From Pseudarthrobacter sp. BIM B-2242 (GTDB lineage: Bacteria; Actinomycetota; Actinomycetes; Actinomycetales; Micrococcaceae): a DNA stretch of 64,000 nt. The notes below the pieces were generated by a model, which saw only the letters and a list, made by a program, of their open reading frames with translations, searched no databases and had not been told where the DNA came from. The DNA is taken from contig NZ_CP061721.1 in NCBI RefSeq assembly GCF_014764445.1, positions 3,472,001-3,536,000 on the forward strand, read 5' to 3'. This document shows positions 43,455 through 51,730 of the stretch, in pieces (the first letter of the stretch is position 1; each line of letters starts with the position of its first letter). The translations under genes and the position numbers were made by a program.

Positions 43455-45014
43455 TCAGGCGGACGCGCCCGAGGTGGTCACGCCGTCGTCGGGTACTGCT
43501 GCTGCATCGTCTGCTTCGTCCGGTTCCGCACTCAGGGCGTGCGCGACGGCGGCACCCGCCGCCGCGGCAAGGTTCCGTTCCTCGATGAGCTCCTGGAACC
43601 AGAAGTAGGAAGCCTTGGGTGTCCGCTCCAGGGTCTCGAAATCGACATGGAGCAGGCCGAACGGCTGGTTGTACCCCGCGGACCATTCAAAGTTGTCCAG
43701 CAGGGACCACACATAGTAGCCGCGCAGGTCAATGGCCTCGGCGTCACCGCCGGGGCCTGTGGCCTCCAATGCGGACTGGATGTGGTCCGAGAGGTATTTG
43801 AGCCGCCGTTCGTCCGGGATGAACGTGGTGTTGGTGGATTTGTCGCGGACGAGGATGTCCTCGAAGCTGGCCCCGCCTTCGGTAATGATGACCGGCGGCA
43901 GGTTCGGATAGCGCTCGGCCATCTCCTTGAGCGCCACCTTCATGTACTCGGGCTTTACCGGCCAGCCGTAGGAGGTGATGTCCGCTTCCGGCCAGGTCAC
44001 CACGTGGAACGGCGTGGCACCGTTGCCCGCGGCACTCAGGTCGCTGCCCATGGCCTCCGCCATGCTCGCCGGCACCGCACCTTCGCCCGGGCCCACCGCA
44101 ACCTTCGTGGGCATGTAGTAGTTCAGGCCGTAGAAGTCGAGCGGCTGGGAGATGATCTCCATGTCCTCGTCCGGGTGGTTGAAGGAGCTGAAGAACTTCG
44201 CGGCCCGAATGATGTCCGGGTACTTGCCGGTGAGGACCGGGTCAGCGTAGAGCCGGTTCTGGGCGATGTCCATGAGGCCCGCGCTGATCTTGTCCAGGGG
44301 GTTGATGGAGTTGGGGACCATGGGCGAGTACACATTGGTCATCCCGATCTCGCCGGGGACCCCCGCCGCCCGCAAGGCCTGGAGCGCCACGCCATGTCCC
44401 AGAAGCTGGTGGTGGACGGTAGGCAGGGCGTTGAGCATCAGGGCTTCGCCCGGCGAATGCAGGCCCAGCGTGTAGCCGTTGGTGGTGACAGTGGCGGGCT
44501 CGTTGATGGTGCACCAGCGTGCCACGCGGTCACCGTACGCGGCAGCGGCGATCGCGGCGAACTCCGCGAGGCGGTAGGCGGTGTCGCGGTTCATCCAGCC
44601 GCCGGCGTCGTCCAGTGCCAGCGGCGTGTCCCAGTGATAGAGGGTCAGCATGGGTGAAATGCCGTTGGCGAGCAGCTCATCAAGGAGCCGGTCGTAGAAA
44701 GCCAGGCCGGCAGGGTTCACAGGGCCGCTGCCGTTGGGCTGGATCCGGGACCAGGACAGCGAGAACCGGTACGAATCGACACCGAGCTGTTTCATGAGGG
44801 CCACGTCGTCCGGCATGCGGTGATAGTGGTCGGTGGCAACAGCAGGGCTGTGGTTCTCCACGATGGCGCCGTCCTTGGCGGAAAACACGTCCCAGCCCGC
44901 GGGACCCCGGCCGTCTTCAGTGAGCGCGCCCTCGATCTGGAAGGCGGCGGTGGCCACGCCCAGGGTGAAGTCCGAAGGGATACGGGCTGCCAGGTCTTTG
45001 GCGGAAATATGCAT
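43455..45014 (-). CDS. Beta-glucosidase, GH1
   Basis: A 519-residue retaining beta-glycosidase. The barrel has the start FTLGVATAAFQIEGALTEDG, the acid/base Glu in WCTINEPATVTTNGY (near residue 169), and the nucleophile in VIITEGGASFED (near 375), where the usual ITENG reads ITEGG. The substrate-region signature YYVWSLLDNFEWSAGYNQPF is intact. A poorly conserved C-terminal tail of about 40 residues, rich in Ala and acidic residues, extends the protein beyond the fold. No signal peptide, so it cleaves imported cellobiose-like or aryl-beta-glucosides. It appears to be a single-gene unit. Confidence 0.94.
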   Translation of the reverse strand: MHISAKDLAARIPSDFTLGVATAAFQIEGALTEDGRGPAGWDVFSAKDGAIVENHSPAVATDHYHRMPDDVALMKQLGVDSYRFSLSWSRIQPNGSGPVNPAGLAFYDRLLDELLANGISPMLTLYHWDTPLALDDAGGWMNRDTAYRLAEFAAIAAAAYGDRVARWCTINEPATVTTNGYTLGLHSPGEALMLNALPTVHHQLLGHGVALQALRAAGVPGEIGMTNVYSPMVPNSINPLDKISAGLMDIAQNRLYADPVLTGKYPDIIRAAKFFSSFNHPDEDMEIISQPLDFYGLNYYMPTKVAVGPGEGAVPASMAEAMGSDLSAAGNGATPFHVVTWPEADITSYGWPVKPEYMKVALKEMAERYPNLPPVIITEGGASFEDILVRDKSTNTTFIPDERRLKYLSDHIQSALEATGPGGDAEAIDLRGYYVWSLLDNFEWSAGYNQPFGLLHVDFETLERTPKASYFWFQELIEERNLAAAAGAAVAHALSAEPDEADDAAAVPDDGVTTSGASA

Positions 45015-45110
45015 GGTGTCAGCCCTTAATGAAATGCGAAAACATGGAACTGGTGAGACTCAGAATCGTACACCGGCGTGGCTGTCGGACCGGACTGTTA
45101 GGGTCGGGGC

Positions 45111-46549
45111 ATGGATGAAAAACTGGGGAAGTTCATCGATGATTTTGGCGCGCTGGTCCAGCTTTCGCAGGCCGGCAACCATCGGCAGCAGAAAGGCCTC
45201 CAGCTGCTTCCGGCGCTGACCGCACACCTGAGGGCTCCCGCTGACGGGCTCTCGGTGGTGGAGGAAAAGATCCCGCCGCACCGCTTTGTGGACGCTGACA
45301 TTGTGATGGCGGGGCTCGCCGCGCAGGACCCCTCCAGCCGGCTGGTCGGCATCGGGGGCGGGGGCCAGCGGCACCACCAGTCGTTCAGTGACATGGTGCA
45401 GCAGTCCCAGCTCTATCCGCAGTTTCCGCTCGCCCAGCCCGACTACGCCAACCTGGCGGTAGGGCCGGACACACAGCGGCAGGCCGTGGCGCTGGGCCTC
45501 TGGCTTTTCAGCTTCGCCGGGAACCCGCTGGCGGTCTTGCAGCGCGACGCCGAGCCTCGCTCCGGACGCCAGACAGCATCGCTGGAGGTCCTGGCCACCA
45601 ACCCGGAAACCGCCACGAAGTTCCTGGCGGAATTCCGCGTCCGGCTGGATAACAACAGCGTCCTCAAGGGCCAGGTCATTTCCCTGGTGATGTCCGAGTA
45701 CGGCCCCAGCACCGCGGGGGTGACCTTCCACCACCGCCCCCGCCTGCCGGCGTCGGAGGTCATCCTGCCCGACGGACTGCTGCAGAAGGTTGCCGATCAC
45801 ACCGTGGGCATCGCCACACACAGGGCGTCCCTCAAGGACCACGGCCAGCACATTAAGCGCGGCATTCTGCTCTACGGCAGGCCGGGGACGGGCAAAACGC
45901 ACACCGTGCGCCACCTCCTGAGCCAAAGTGAAGGCTCGACGGCCATCCTCCTCTCGGGCGGGTCACTCGCCCGGATCTCCGAGGCGGCCCGCATGGCCCG
46001 CGCGCTCCAGCCGTCCATTGTGGTGCTGGAGGACTGCGACCTCATTGCGGAGGACAGGAGTTTCGGTCATGGACCGCAGCCGCTGCTTTTGAGGTTCTGG
46101 ACGCCATGGACGGGCTGGACGACGACGCTGACGTGGCGTTTGTCCTCACCACCAACCGGCCGGACATGCTGGAGCGGGCACTGGCCCAGCGGCCGGGCAG
46201 GGTGGACCTCGCCGTCGAAATTCCGCTCCCGGCGCACGCCGAGCGGGTCCGGCTGCTGGAGCTGTACGGCCGCCTCGTCGGCTTCAGTCCCGCGGCACTC
46301 GAGGCCGCCGCGGAACGGACGGAAGGCACCACCGCATCCTTCGCCCGCGAGTTGGTGCGCCGGGCCGTGGTGGCCGCGGCACTGGAAGACGTGCCGGTCT
46401 CCGACTCCCACCTCAGCGCCGCCGTCGAAGACCTGATGGCCGACGCCGAAACCCTCACACGCAGCCTGCTGGGCAGCGGTTCGGATCCGGCGGCCGGGCC
46501 TGGTCCCGGTTTCCCCGGGCCCGGGCTTCCCCGGCCGGGACTATTGTGA
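45111..46549 (+). pseudogene. AAA-family ATPase, interrupted by a -1 frameshift
   Basis: An ATPase of the AAA class (about 479 residues once repaired). The N-terminal 240 residues are a family-specific domain; Walker A is YGRPGTGKTHTV (about 254-265), Walker B is VVLEDCDLIAEDRSF (about 304-318). The frame from 45111 then runs into unrelated sequence, while the proper continuation, MDGLDDDADVAFVLTTNRPD with sensor 1 and RPGRVDLAVEIPLP, lies in the -1 frame. The break is near 46086-46091 (GCTTTTGAGG; one base, probably a C, is missing after TTTT). Both halves are otherwise well conserved, so this is either a recent mutation or a base-calling error. It converges with the next gene by 9 bp. Confidence 0.85.
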
Positions 46550-46918
46550 GCCGAACAGGAATTCCTTGGCGTGCGCCACTGCCTTGCGGTAGGCATCGTT
46601 CCGGAGGGTGACGAGCTGCTCGGTGTCGCCGTCGGCAGGTTCGAGATAGCCCGTGTAGCCCGGCCGGAGGACCCAGATATCACCGGCGGGCGGGAGATAG
46701 AACACTCCGAAGGAGCGCTGCTGGCGTTCCTCCGCTGTCCATACCGGCACAACCGCCAGGGCCGCACCCGTGGCCGGGTTGATCCACTGCGCGCGCGGAA
46801 GCGGCTCTTCATGGGCCTCGGGATCGAGAAACGGGGCGGTACCCTTGCCCCAACGCGCTTCGAAGCGTTCGTGGAACGCCGGAATCAAATGCGAATCGTA
46901 GCGACGCCATTCGCTCAT
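46541..46918 (-). CDS. Hypothetical protein, 125 aa
   Basis: Unrecognised 125-residue soluble protein rich in aromatic residues and Pro (MSEWRRYDSHLIPAFHERFE, QWINPATGAALAVVPVWTAE, FYLPPAGDIWVLRPGYTGYL). The coherent beta-rich pattern and codon use support a real gene, and it ends in a helix (YRKAVAHAKEFLFGSQ). No catalytic motif, signal peptide or membrane helix is seen. It overlaps the 3' end of the convergent AAA ATPase gene by 9 bp and lies upstream of nothing on its own strand until a J-domain gene 47 bp before its start. Confidence 0.72.
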   Translation of the reverse strand: MSEWRRYDSHLIPAFHERFEARWGKGTAPFLDPEAHEEPLPRAQWINPATGAALAVVPVWTAEERQQRSFGVFYLPPAGDIWVLRPGYTGYLEPADGDTEQLVTLRNDAYRKAVAHAKEFLFGSQ

Positions 46919-46965
46919 TGTTGTGTCCGCCTCCTCGCGGTGATGCTGCCGCCCCGTGGTGCGGA

Positions 46966-47325
46966 CTACGTCCAGGGTCCGCTTTCCCAGCGTACGGGCG
47001 TGATTCTGATGGTGTTGCCGGCCGGCTGGTCACGCCGCTGCACCTTGCGGACCGGAATAACCACCGGTCCGCTGCTCTGCGTGCCTGTACCTGCCCCGGC
47101 GCGGCTCCGGTCGTAGGCCGCGCGTTGGGCGGGGTCACGCAGGACAGAGAACGCCTGCATGATCTGCAGCAGCTCACGGCGGGACAGTTCACCGCCTTCT
47201 GCCGCGCCGTCATCCAGGTCCGGATGGTGGGTGCGCATCAGGGCACGGTAGGCGCGGGAGATCTCCTGCGGGCTGGCGGCTGGCTTCACGCCCAGAACGT
47301 CATAGTAGTCCGGCTGGCTGGTCAT
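46966..47325 (-). CDS. Short J-domain protein (DnaJ-like)
   Basis: A 119-residue protein whose first 75 residues are a J-domain: DYYDVLGVKPAASPQEISRA, the invariant HPD in RTHHPDLDD (34-36), and AFSVLRDPAQRAAYDRSRAG. The rest is a short basic tail without zinc-finger or client-binding domains, so it is a type III co-chaperone that would stimulate DnaK. ATG at 47325 is chosen; a GTG at 47355 would add ten residues. It lies just downstream of the small heat-shock gene on the same strand, after a strong hairpin, in a protein-quality-control cluster. Confidence 0.9.
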   Translation of the reverse strand: MTSQPDYYDVLGVKPAASPQEISRAYRALMRTHHPDLDDGAAEGGELSRRELLQIMQAFSVLRDPAQRAAYDRSRAGAGTGTQSSGPVVIPVRKVQRRDQPAGNTIRITPVRWESGPWT

Positions 47326-47359
47326 GGCGGCGTCCCGGTGAATTCTCAGGAGCACGGCG

Positions 47360-47390
47360 CCGGGGCGCCGGCATCATGCCGGCGCCCCGG
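47360..47390 (-). terminator. Hairpin after the hsp20 gene
   Basis: CCGGGGCGCCGGCAT and ATGCCGGCGCCCCGG are perfect 15-bp complementary arms separated by one base, giving a very stable stem in practice of about 13 bp. It starts 8 bp after the hsp20 stop and precedes the J-domain gene. There is no T-run, so it may attenuate rather than end transcription. Confidence 0.6.
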
Positions 47391-47397
47391 AGAAGGG

Positions 47398-47823
47398 CTA
47401 GCCCTTGATCTCGTGCATCTGGCCCTTGGTTTCGATCTCGATCTTGCGCGGCTTGGCCTGCTCCAAGACAGGGATCCGCAGGGTCAGGACGCCTTGGTCG
47501 TAACTGGCCTTGATGTGCTCCGTGTCCAGGGTGTCGCCCAGGATCAGTTGGCGGCTGAACACACCACGGGGGCGCTCCGCGGCCACCAGCTCAACGTTGG
47601 GCTGGGTCGGATCAAGACGCTCCGCCCGCACCGTCAGGACGTTCCGCTCAACATTCAGGTCCACGGAGTCGAGCTTGACCCCGGGCAGGTCAAAGGCCAC
47701 CACAAAATGACCGTCTTCCTGCCAGGCGTCCATAGGCATGGCCGCCGGCCGGGCCGCTGTTCCGAAGACCTGCTGCGTCAGCCGGTCCAGCTCCCGGAAC
47801 GGGTCCGTACGCATCAACATCAT
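47398..47823 (-). CDS. Hsp20 family small heat-shock protein
   Basis: A 141-residue alpha-crystallin-domain chaperone that binds unfolding proteins without ATP. The core strands are visible from [20 protein letters not shown] through [16 protein letters not shown] and [20 protein letters not shown] to [20 protein letters not shown], ending with the family's basic [11 protein letters not shown]. The start at 47823 has AAGGAG 6 nt upstream. A divergent HspR-like MerR regulator is 138 bp away, and the gap contains an inverted repeat, so heat-regulated repression is likely. Confidence 0.95.
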   Translation of the reverse strand: MMLMRTDPFRELDRLTQQVFGTAARPAAMPMDAWQEDGHFVVAFDLPGVKLDSVDLNVERNVLTVRAERLDPTQPNVELVAAERPRGVFSRQLILGDTLDTEHIKASYDQGVLTLRIPVLEQAKPRKIEIETKGQMHEIKG

Positions 47824-47856
47824 TTCCCACTCCTTCAGCACTTGCAGTTCATTGAT

Positions 47857-47869
47857 TGGGTAATACCCA
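47857..47869. promoter_or_regulatory. Inverted repeat between hsp20 and the MerR/HspR-like gene
   Basis: TGGGT-AAT-ACCCA, a perfect 5-bp inverted repeat with a 3-nt centre, 34 bp upstream of the hsp20 ATG. A lower-GC segment with TATAAAAAATCTATAT on the minus strand (47891-47910) is a possible hsp20 promoter. The classic HspR-associated HAIR box (CTTGAGT-N7-ACTCAAG) is not seen. Confidence 0.4.
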
Positions 47870-47961
47870 CGGGCCACTATCTGTGGTGGTGGATATAGAT
47901 TTTTTATAGCACCTGTGCGAAACTGAGGCAAGCCACTTTCGAGAGTTTTTTGGGAGCAGAC

Positions 47962-48282
47962 ATGACCGAACCGGACACCGAACCTGCACGCCAGCCCCGG
48001 GCGGGCCAGGGTCTCTACGCCATCTCCGTAGCTGCCCAGCTGGCAAGCACAGGACAGCAGAACATCCGGCTTTACGAGACCCGCGGACTCCTTAGGCCCG
48101 CGCGTACTGCCGGCGGCACCCGTCAGTACAGCGACGCCGACATCGCCATCCTCCTGCACATTGGAGAGCTGCTGGAGCAGGGGCTGAACCTTGCCGGCGT
48201 CGCAAAGGTCCTGGAACTTGAGGCTGCCAACGCCAAACTGCGCCGCGCGCTTAAACGCGCCCGCTCTCTCCCGCAGCGCTAG
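47962..48282 (+). CDS. MerR-family transcriptional regulator, HspR-like
   Basis: A 106-residue MerR/HspR-type repressor. The winged helix is [20 protein letters not shown] and the recognition segment [40 protein letters not shown] and the helix [20 protein letters not shown] complete the domain. It has no long dimerising coiled coil or metal-binding Cys, unlike metal-sensing MerR proteins, but resembles HspR, which represses heat-shock genes with DnaK as co-repressor. GGGAG precedes the ATG. Being divergent from hsp20, it probably regulates that gene and itself. Confidence 0.88.
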   Translation: MTEPDTEPARQPRAGQGLYAISVAAQLASTGQQNIRLYETRGLLRPARTAGGTRQYSDADIAILLHIGELLEQGLNLAGVAKVLELEAANAKLRRALKRARSLPQR

Positions 48283-48312
48283 CGCCTTCCGGAACCGCCC
48301 GACGCCGGCCGG

Positions 48313-48621
48313 TCAGGTTCCGCGTCCGCCAGCCAGCCGGTAGGACTCATCGAGCAGTTCGCCCAGTTCAGCGGTCTCGATCCGCGCCAGCCGCACCAGC
48401 ACCAGCTTGGGTGACCGTTCGTGGTGCGGAGTCCAAAAGTAGGTTTCGGGGTCCGTTCCGGCCAAGGCTTCGCGTTCGGTGGTTTTTACGGTCAGTACGC
48501 CGTCCTCCCATATGCGTGCCACCAGCGTTTTTGCGAACCAGGCGGGCTGGCCCCAGCTGCTCCGTTCGGTGACACCGGGCAGTGCCAGGCACATCCTGCG
48601 GACATCCTGTTCGGTGGCCAT
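48313..48621 (-). CDS. MmcQ/YjbR family protein
   Basis: A 102-residue protein of the MmcQ/YjbR family, a CyaY-like alpha/beta fold of unknown biochemical function. Typical elements are the start DVRRMCLALPGVTERSSWGQ, the strand WFAKTLVARIWEDGVLTVKT, and YFWTPHHERSPKLVLVRLAR with the conserved aromatic-His segment. It is followed on the same strand at 5 bp by the PAP2 gene's end (the PAP2 gene lies upstream), so the pair is probably one transcript with PAP2 first. Confidence 0.88.
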   Translation of the reverse strand: MATEQDVRRMCLALPGVTERSSWGQPAWFAKTLVARIWEDGVLTVKTTEREALAGTDPETYFWTPHHERSPKLVLVRLARIETAELGELLDESYRLAGGRGT

Positions 48622-48626
48622 AGCGG

Positions 48627-49418
48627 CTAGTCGCCGGGTGCGTCGGCTTTGGAGAGCTCGCCGGTGATCCGCTCACCCGGAATCCTGGCGGTCCGCCACG
48701 TGTCAAGGGCAATGACGGCACCCAGGATGACCAACGCCAGGGAAAGCGAGGCGAGGGCGTCACTGAGCCAGTGGTAGCCGAGGTAAAGCCGGCTCACCGC
48801 GGCCAGCACAATGCCAACACCCGCACCTGCAAAACCCAGAACGGCGGACCGCGGGTTCTCCCGGCGCGAGAAGCTCAGGAAAGTGCCCACCAGCAGGAAG
48901 TCGCAAGCCCCCAGGACGTGGCCGGAGGGAAAGGAAAAGGTATGGTCGGCCCCGAAGAGCATCAGCTCCACGGGCGGACGCGACCGCCGGACGATCTGCA
49001 GGATGATCTGCGAAATCACCACGCCGCTGAGCATGGCGGCAGCCAGGACGATGGGCCGCCACGCGTGTTTGGCCGCAAACCCCCACGCCACCGTGACCAC
49101 CAGCACGATGATGGGCAAGGCGATAGGTCCGAAGATCACGGCGAGGAAGATCATCACGCCCGTAAGCGTCTCCGAGCGGGTGCCCAGCAGCCAGTCCCGG
49201 ATCGGCTCGTCCGGTCCCCACGGGGCGGTGCCGCTTTGCACTACCCCCACGAGGGTGGCGATGAACATCAGGGCGCCTACCCCGATCAGGATTACCGCAG
49301 CGCGGTAGAGGTTCCTGCGCGCCCCCGGCTCCATGTAGCGTTCTTCCACCACAAACTTGTCATGGAAAATGCGCCACCAATGGGGCCCCTTCCCGGATTT
49401 TCCTGCCTGTTCTGCCAC
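48627..49418 (-). CDS. PAP2-family membrane phosphatase
   Basis: An integral-membrane lipid phosphatase of 263 residues with six hydrophobic segments. The three-part catalytic site is complete: VRRSRPPVELM (conserved Arg-Pro), FPSGHVLG and SRLYLGYHWLSDALASLSL, containing the His nucleophile and assisting Asp. Such enzymes dephosphorylate undecaprenyl pyrophosphate, phosphatidate or similar lipids on the outer face. An unusual N-terminal extension of about 30 polar residues (WWRIFHDKFVVEERYMEPGA) precedes the first helix. The MmcQ/YjbR gene begins 5 bp after its stop. Confidence 0.93.
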   Translation of the reverse strand: MAEQAGKSGKGPHWWRIFHDKFVVEERYMEPGARRNLYRAAVILIGVGALMFIATLVGVVQSGTAPWGPDEPIRDWLLGTRSETLTGVMIFLAVIFGPIALPIIVLVVTVAWGFAAKHAWRPIVLAAAMLSGVVISQIILQIVRRSRPPVELMLFGADHTFSFPSGHVLGACDFLLVGTFLSFSRRENPRSAVLGFAGAGVGIVLAAVSRLYLGYHWLSDALASLSLALVILGAVIALDTWRTARIPGERITGELSKADAPGD

Positions 49419-49486
49419 GTCTGACTTCCGTCCCTGCGCCGTTGAAGACTTCCTTCAGATGAAGACTATCGCTGTAGCCTGACCGG

Positions 49487-50595
49487 ATGGGCGCAATGAA
49501 CGAACTGATCAGCCGGAGCAACGTGGAAGCGCTTGCTGACATCCTGGCGCTGTCAGCACCCGGGACGCAGTGGCCCAACGTGGGCGTGGCAGCAGCAACG
49601 CTGGAGGAGCTCAGCCTGCGCGGGCGGACCGACCGGGTCAGCGGAGCCCTGCTGGCTGACCTCCGGCAGGTCCCTCGAGCGGACTATTCGAGCACGGCAG
49701 CCCTCTTCCGCCGTGCTCTGGACCACCCGGGATTCACAGGCTGGATCCTCTGGCCGGTTTCCGAAACGGCAGTCACCCTGGCACTCGAAACGGACACCAC
49801 GGCCGGCTTTGCTGATTGCCTGGCGCTGCTGGCCGAGCTCACCCCGCGGCTCACCGGGGAGTTTGCCATCCGGCGGCTGCTCGCCCGTGATACCGACGCC
49901 GCACTCGAAATAGTCCTCCGGTGGACGTCACACCCGGACGAACACGTCCGCCGCCTGGCCTCCGAAGGCACCCGCCCCTACCTCCCGTGGGCGGTGCGGG
50001 TTCCGACTCTGGTTGAGCGGCCCGAGGCGACCATTCCCATCCTGGACGCCCTGTACCGGGACCCGTCCGACTATGTGCGCCGGTCCGTCGCCAACCACCT
50101 CAACGATCTGGCCCGGCATTCACCGGATGCCGTGGTGGCGACGGCCGGCGGCTGGCTGCAGGCCCCGGATGGCAACACGGCGTGGGTGGTCAGGCACGGC
50201 CTGCGGACCCTGGTCAAGAAAGGCCATCCGGGCGCGCTGGCACTCCAGGGCTTCGCGCCGGCGTCGGTTGCTGTCACCGCACTCCGGCTGGACCGGCAGG
50301 TGGTGGCGATGCCGGAAGACCTCGGGTTCGAGTTCGAGATTTCGAACACCGGGCGGCAGACGCCCGGCTGGCCGTGGACTACGCGGTCCACTACGTCAAG
50401 GCCAACGGCAGCCAGTCCGTGAAGGTCTTCAAACTGACGGCACTAACGCTGGCCGCCGGCGAAACACGAACACTGGCCAAGCGCCACGCGTTCAAACCGA
50501 TGACCACCCGCGTCCACCACCCCGGACTGCACGCCCTCGAAGTGCAGGTCAACGGTGTCCGGCACGGCCATACGGAATTCGAAGTCCGGACGTAG
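49487..50595 (+). pseudogene. alkC: AlkC-like alkyl-DNA glycosylase, interrupted by a -1 frameshift
   Basis: HEAT-like-repeat protein resembling AlkC, which excises alkylated purines. Repeats run through DEHVRRLASEGTRPYLPWAV and LDALYRDPSDYVRRSVANHL to AWVVRHGLRTLVKKGHPGAL. AlkC also carries a C-terminal Ig-like domain, and here that region (ARLAVDYAVHYVKANGSQSV to [13 protein letters not shown]) is in the -1 frame. The reading frame breaks near 50350 (ACACCGGGCGGC), where one base is missing. The split therefore removes the Ig-like domain from the translated product unless the sequence is wrong. The 3' end overlaps the convergent arsC by 47 bp. Codon use on both sides is normal. Confidence 0.85.
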
Positions 50596-51040
50596 CTGAA
50601 CCGTACTGGTTCCCGGTGAGCTCCGCGTATAGCTCCCGGACCCGGGCGCTGATATCGTCCCGGACCAGGCGCATCCGTTCCATGCCTTCGATGCCGCGTT
50701 CGGAGGGCTCGTCGGTTTCCCAGACCTCCAAGCGGGTGCCCTTGCGCGGTTCGAGTTTCGCTTCGGTGCCCAGGACAATGACGGCGTCCACGGTGTCCAG
50801 AACCTCGTTGGTGACAGGTTTGGGATGTTCGCCGGTGATGTCGATGCCCAGTTCGGTCAGGGACTCCACAGCCTGCGGGTTCAGGGACGTGCCCGGTTTG
50901 GTGCCTGCCGAGTACACGGTCACGGCCCCGCCGGCGAGCTGGTTCATCAGGCCGGCGGCGAGCTGGGATTTGCCGCCGTTCTTGCTGCACACAAAGAGCA
51001 CGGAAGGGATCTTCCCCGCAGCAGGTGTTTCCAGTGTCAT
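50549..51040 (-). CDS. Arsenate reductase-like protein with a Lys-containing P-loop
   Basis: A 163-residue low-molecular-weight phosphatase-fold protein. The P-loop reads [18 protein letters not shown]: nucleophile Cys18 is kept, but the invariant Arg of CX5R is Lys24, a variant also found in actinobacterial ArsC1/2 proteins that use mycothiol. The downstream acidic loop and Cys pair of thioredoxin-linked ArsC are absent, which also fits mycothiol dependence. A GTTKPG-like motif follows ([20 protein letters not shown]). It overlaps the preceding arsC by 4 bp and is the last gene of the minus-strand ars operon. It may reduce arsenate through mycothiol and mycoredoxin. Confidence 0.88.
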   Translation of the reverse strand: MTLETPAAGKIPSVLFVCSKNGGKSQLAAGLMNQLAGGAVTVYSAGTKPGTSLNPQAVESLTELGIDITGEHPKPVTNEVLDTVDAVIVLGTEAKLEPRKGTRLEVWETDEPSERGIEGMERMRLVRDDISARVRELYAELTGNQYGSATSGLRIPYGRAGHR

Positions 51041-51693
51041 GGGAGCGTTGTTTCCTTTGTGAGTGAGGCCACCAGGGTCTTGACCCGTGCGTGGATCTGG
51101 TCGCGGATCTCCCGGACCGTTTCGAGGGGCTGGCCGGCCGGGTCCGGGAGTTCCCAGTCCTCGTAGCGTTTTCCGGGGTAGATGGGGCAGGAGTCGCCGC
51201 AGCCCATCGTGATCACCACATCGGAGGCGCGCACCACGTCGTCGGTCAGCGGTTTGGGGTAATTCCGGGCAAGGTCCAGGCCCATCTCGGACATCACAGC
51301 CACAACATCCGGATCGAGTTCCGCCGACGGCAGGGAGCCGGCGGACCGGACATGAATCCTACCCTTGGCCTCGACGGTGAGCAGGGCGGCGGCCATCTGG
51401 GACCGTCCGGCGTTCTGGACGCACACGAACAGGACCTCGGGCACCCCTGCGGCAACCGCATTGGACTTCGCCAGGGCGTTCAGCCGGTCGTTGGCAAAGT
51501 GCTCCGTGGTGGCTGGAAGGTAGGCGGTGACCTTCGCGGTCCTGGCCAGCGCCGCATAGGACTCAAAGACATAGCGCTCGACGGTTTCGGCGGCAAAAAC
51601 CCCGGCGAACCTGTCAGCGAGGCGGGCGCTGATGCGGTGGAGTAGCTCGGTGTTGTCCTGCAGCCCCAGGCTGGTCTCACGGTGTTCAGTCAT
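51037..51693 (-). CDS. arsC: Arsenate reductase ArsC with N-terminal helical extension
   Basis: A 218-residue arsenate reductase. Residues 1-83 are a three-helix extension ([40 protein letters not shown]), followed by the LMWP-type reductase core with P-loop [14 protein letters not shown] (Cys91, Arg97, Ser98), [20 protein letters not shown] with further Cys residues of the thioredoxin-type disulfide cascade, and a terminal helix. Long ArsC forms of this kind are known from corynebacteria. ATG at 51693 has TTGGAG 7 nt upstream. It is coupled to the next arsC (ATGA overlap). Confidence 0.93.
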   Translation of the reverse strand: MTEHRETSLGLQDNTELLHRISARLADRFAGVFAAETVERYVFESYAALARTAKVTAYLPATTEHFANDRLNALAKSNAVAAGVPEVLFVCVQNAGRSQMAAALLTVEAKGRIHVRSAGSLPSAELDPDVVAVMSEMGLDLARNYPKPLTDDVVRASDVVITMGCGDSCPIYPGKRYEDWELPDPAGQPLETVREIRDQIHARVKTLVASLTKETTLP

Positions 51694-51730
51694 GACGGCA
51701 CTCCAATTCTGGGTTAGGGACAGACGGTGC

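Noticed and set aside
46080..46100. Programmed -1 frameshifting in the AAA ATPase
   Set aside because: GCTTTTGAGG is not a tandem-slip heptamer for either frame and no downstream stem or pseudoknot was evident; an indel is simpler.
47824..47961. HAIR element for HspR
   Set aside because: No CTTGAGT-N7-ACTCAAG or close variant is present; only a different inverted repeat.
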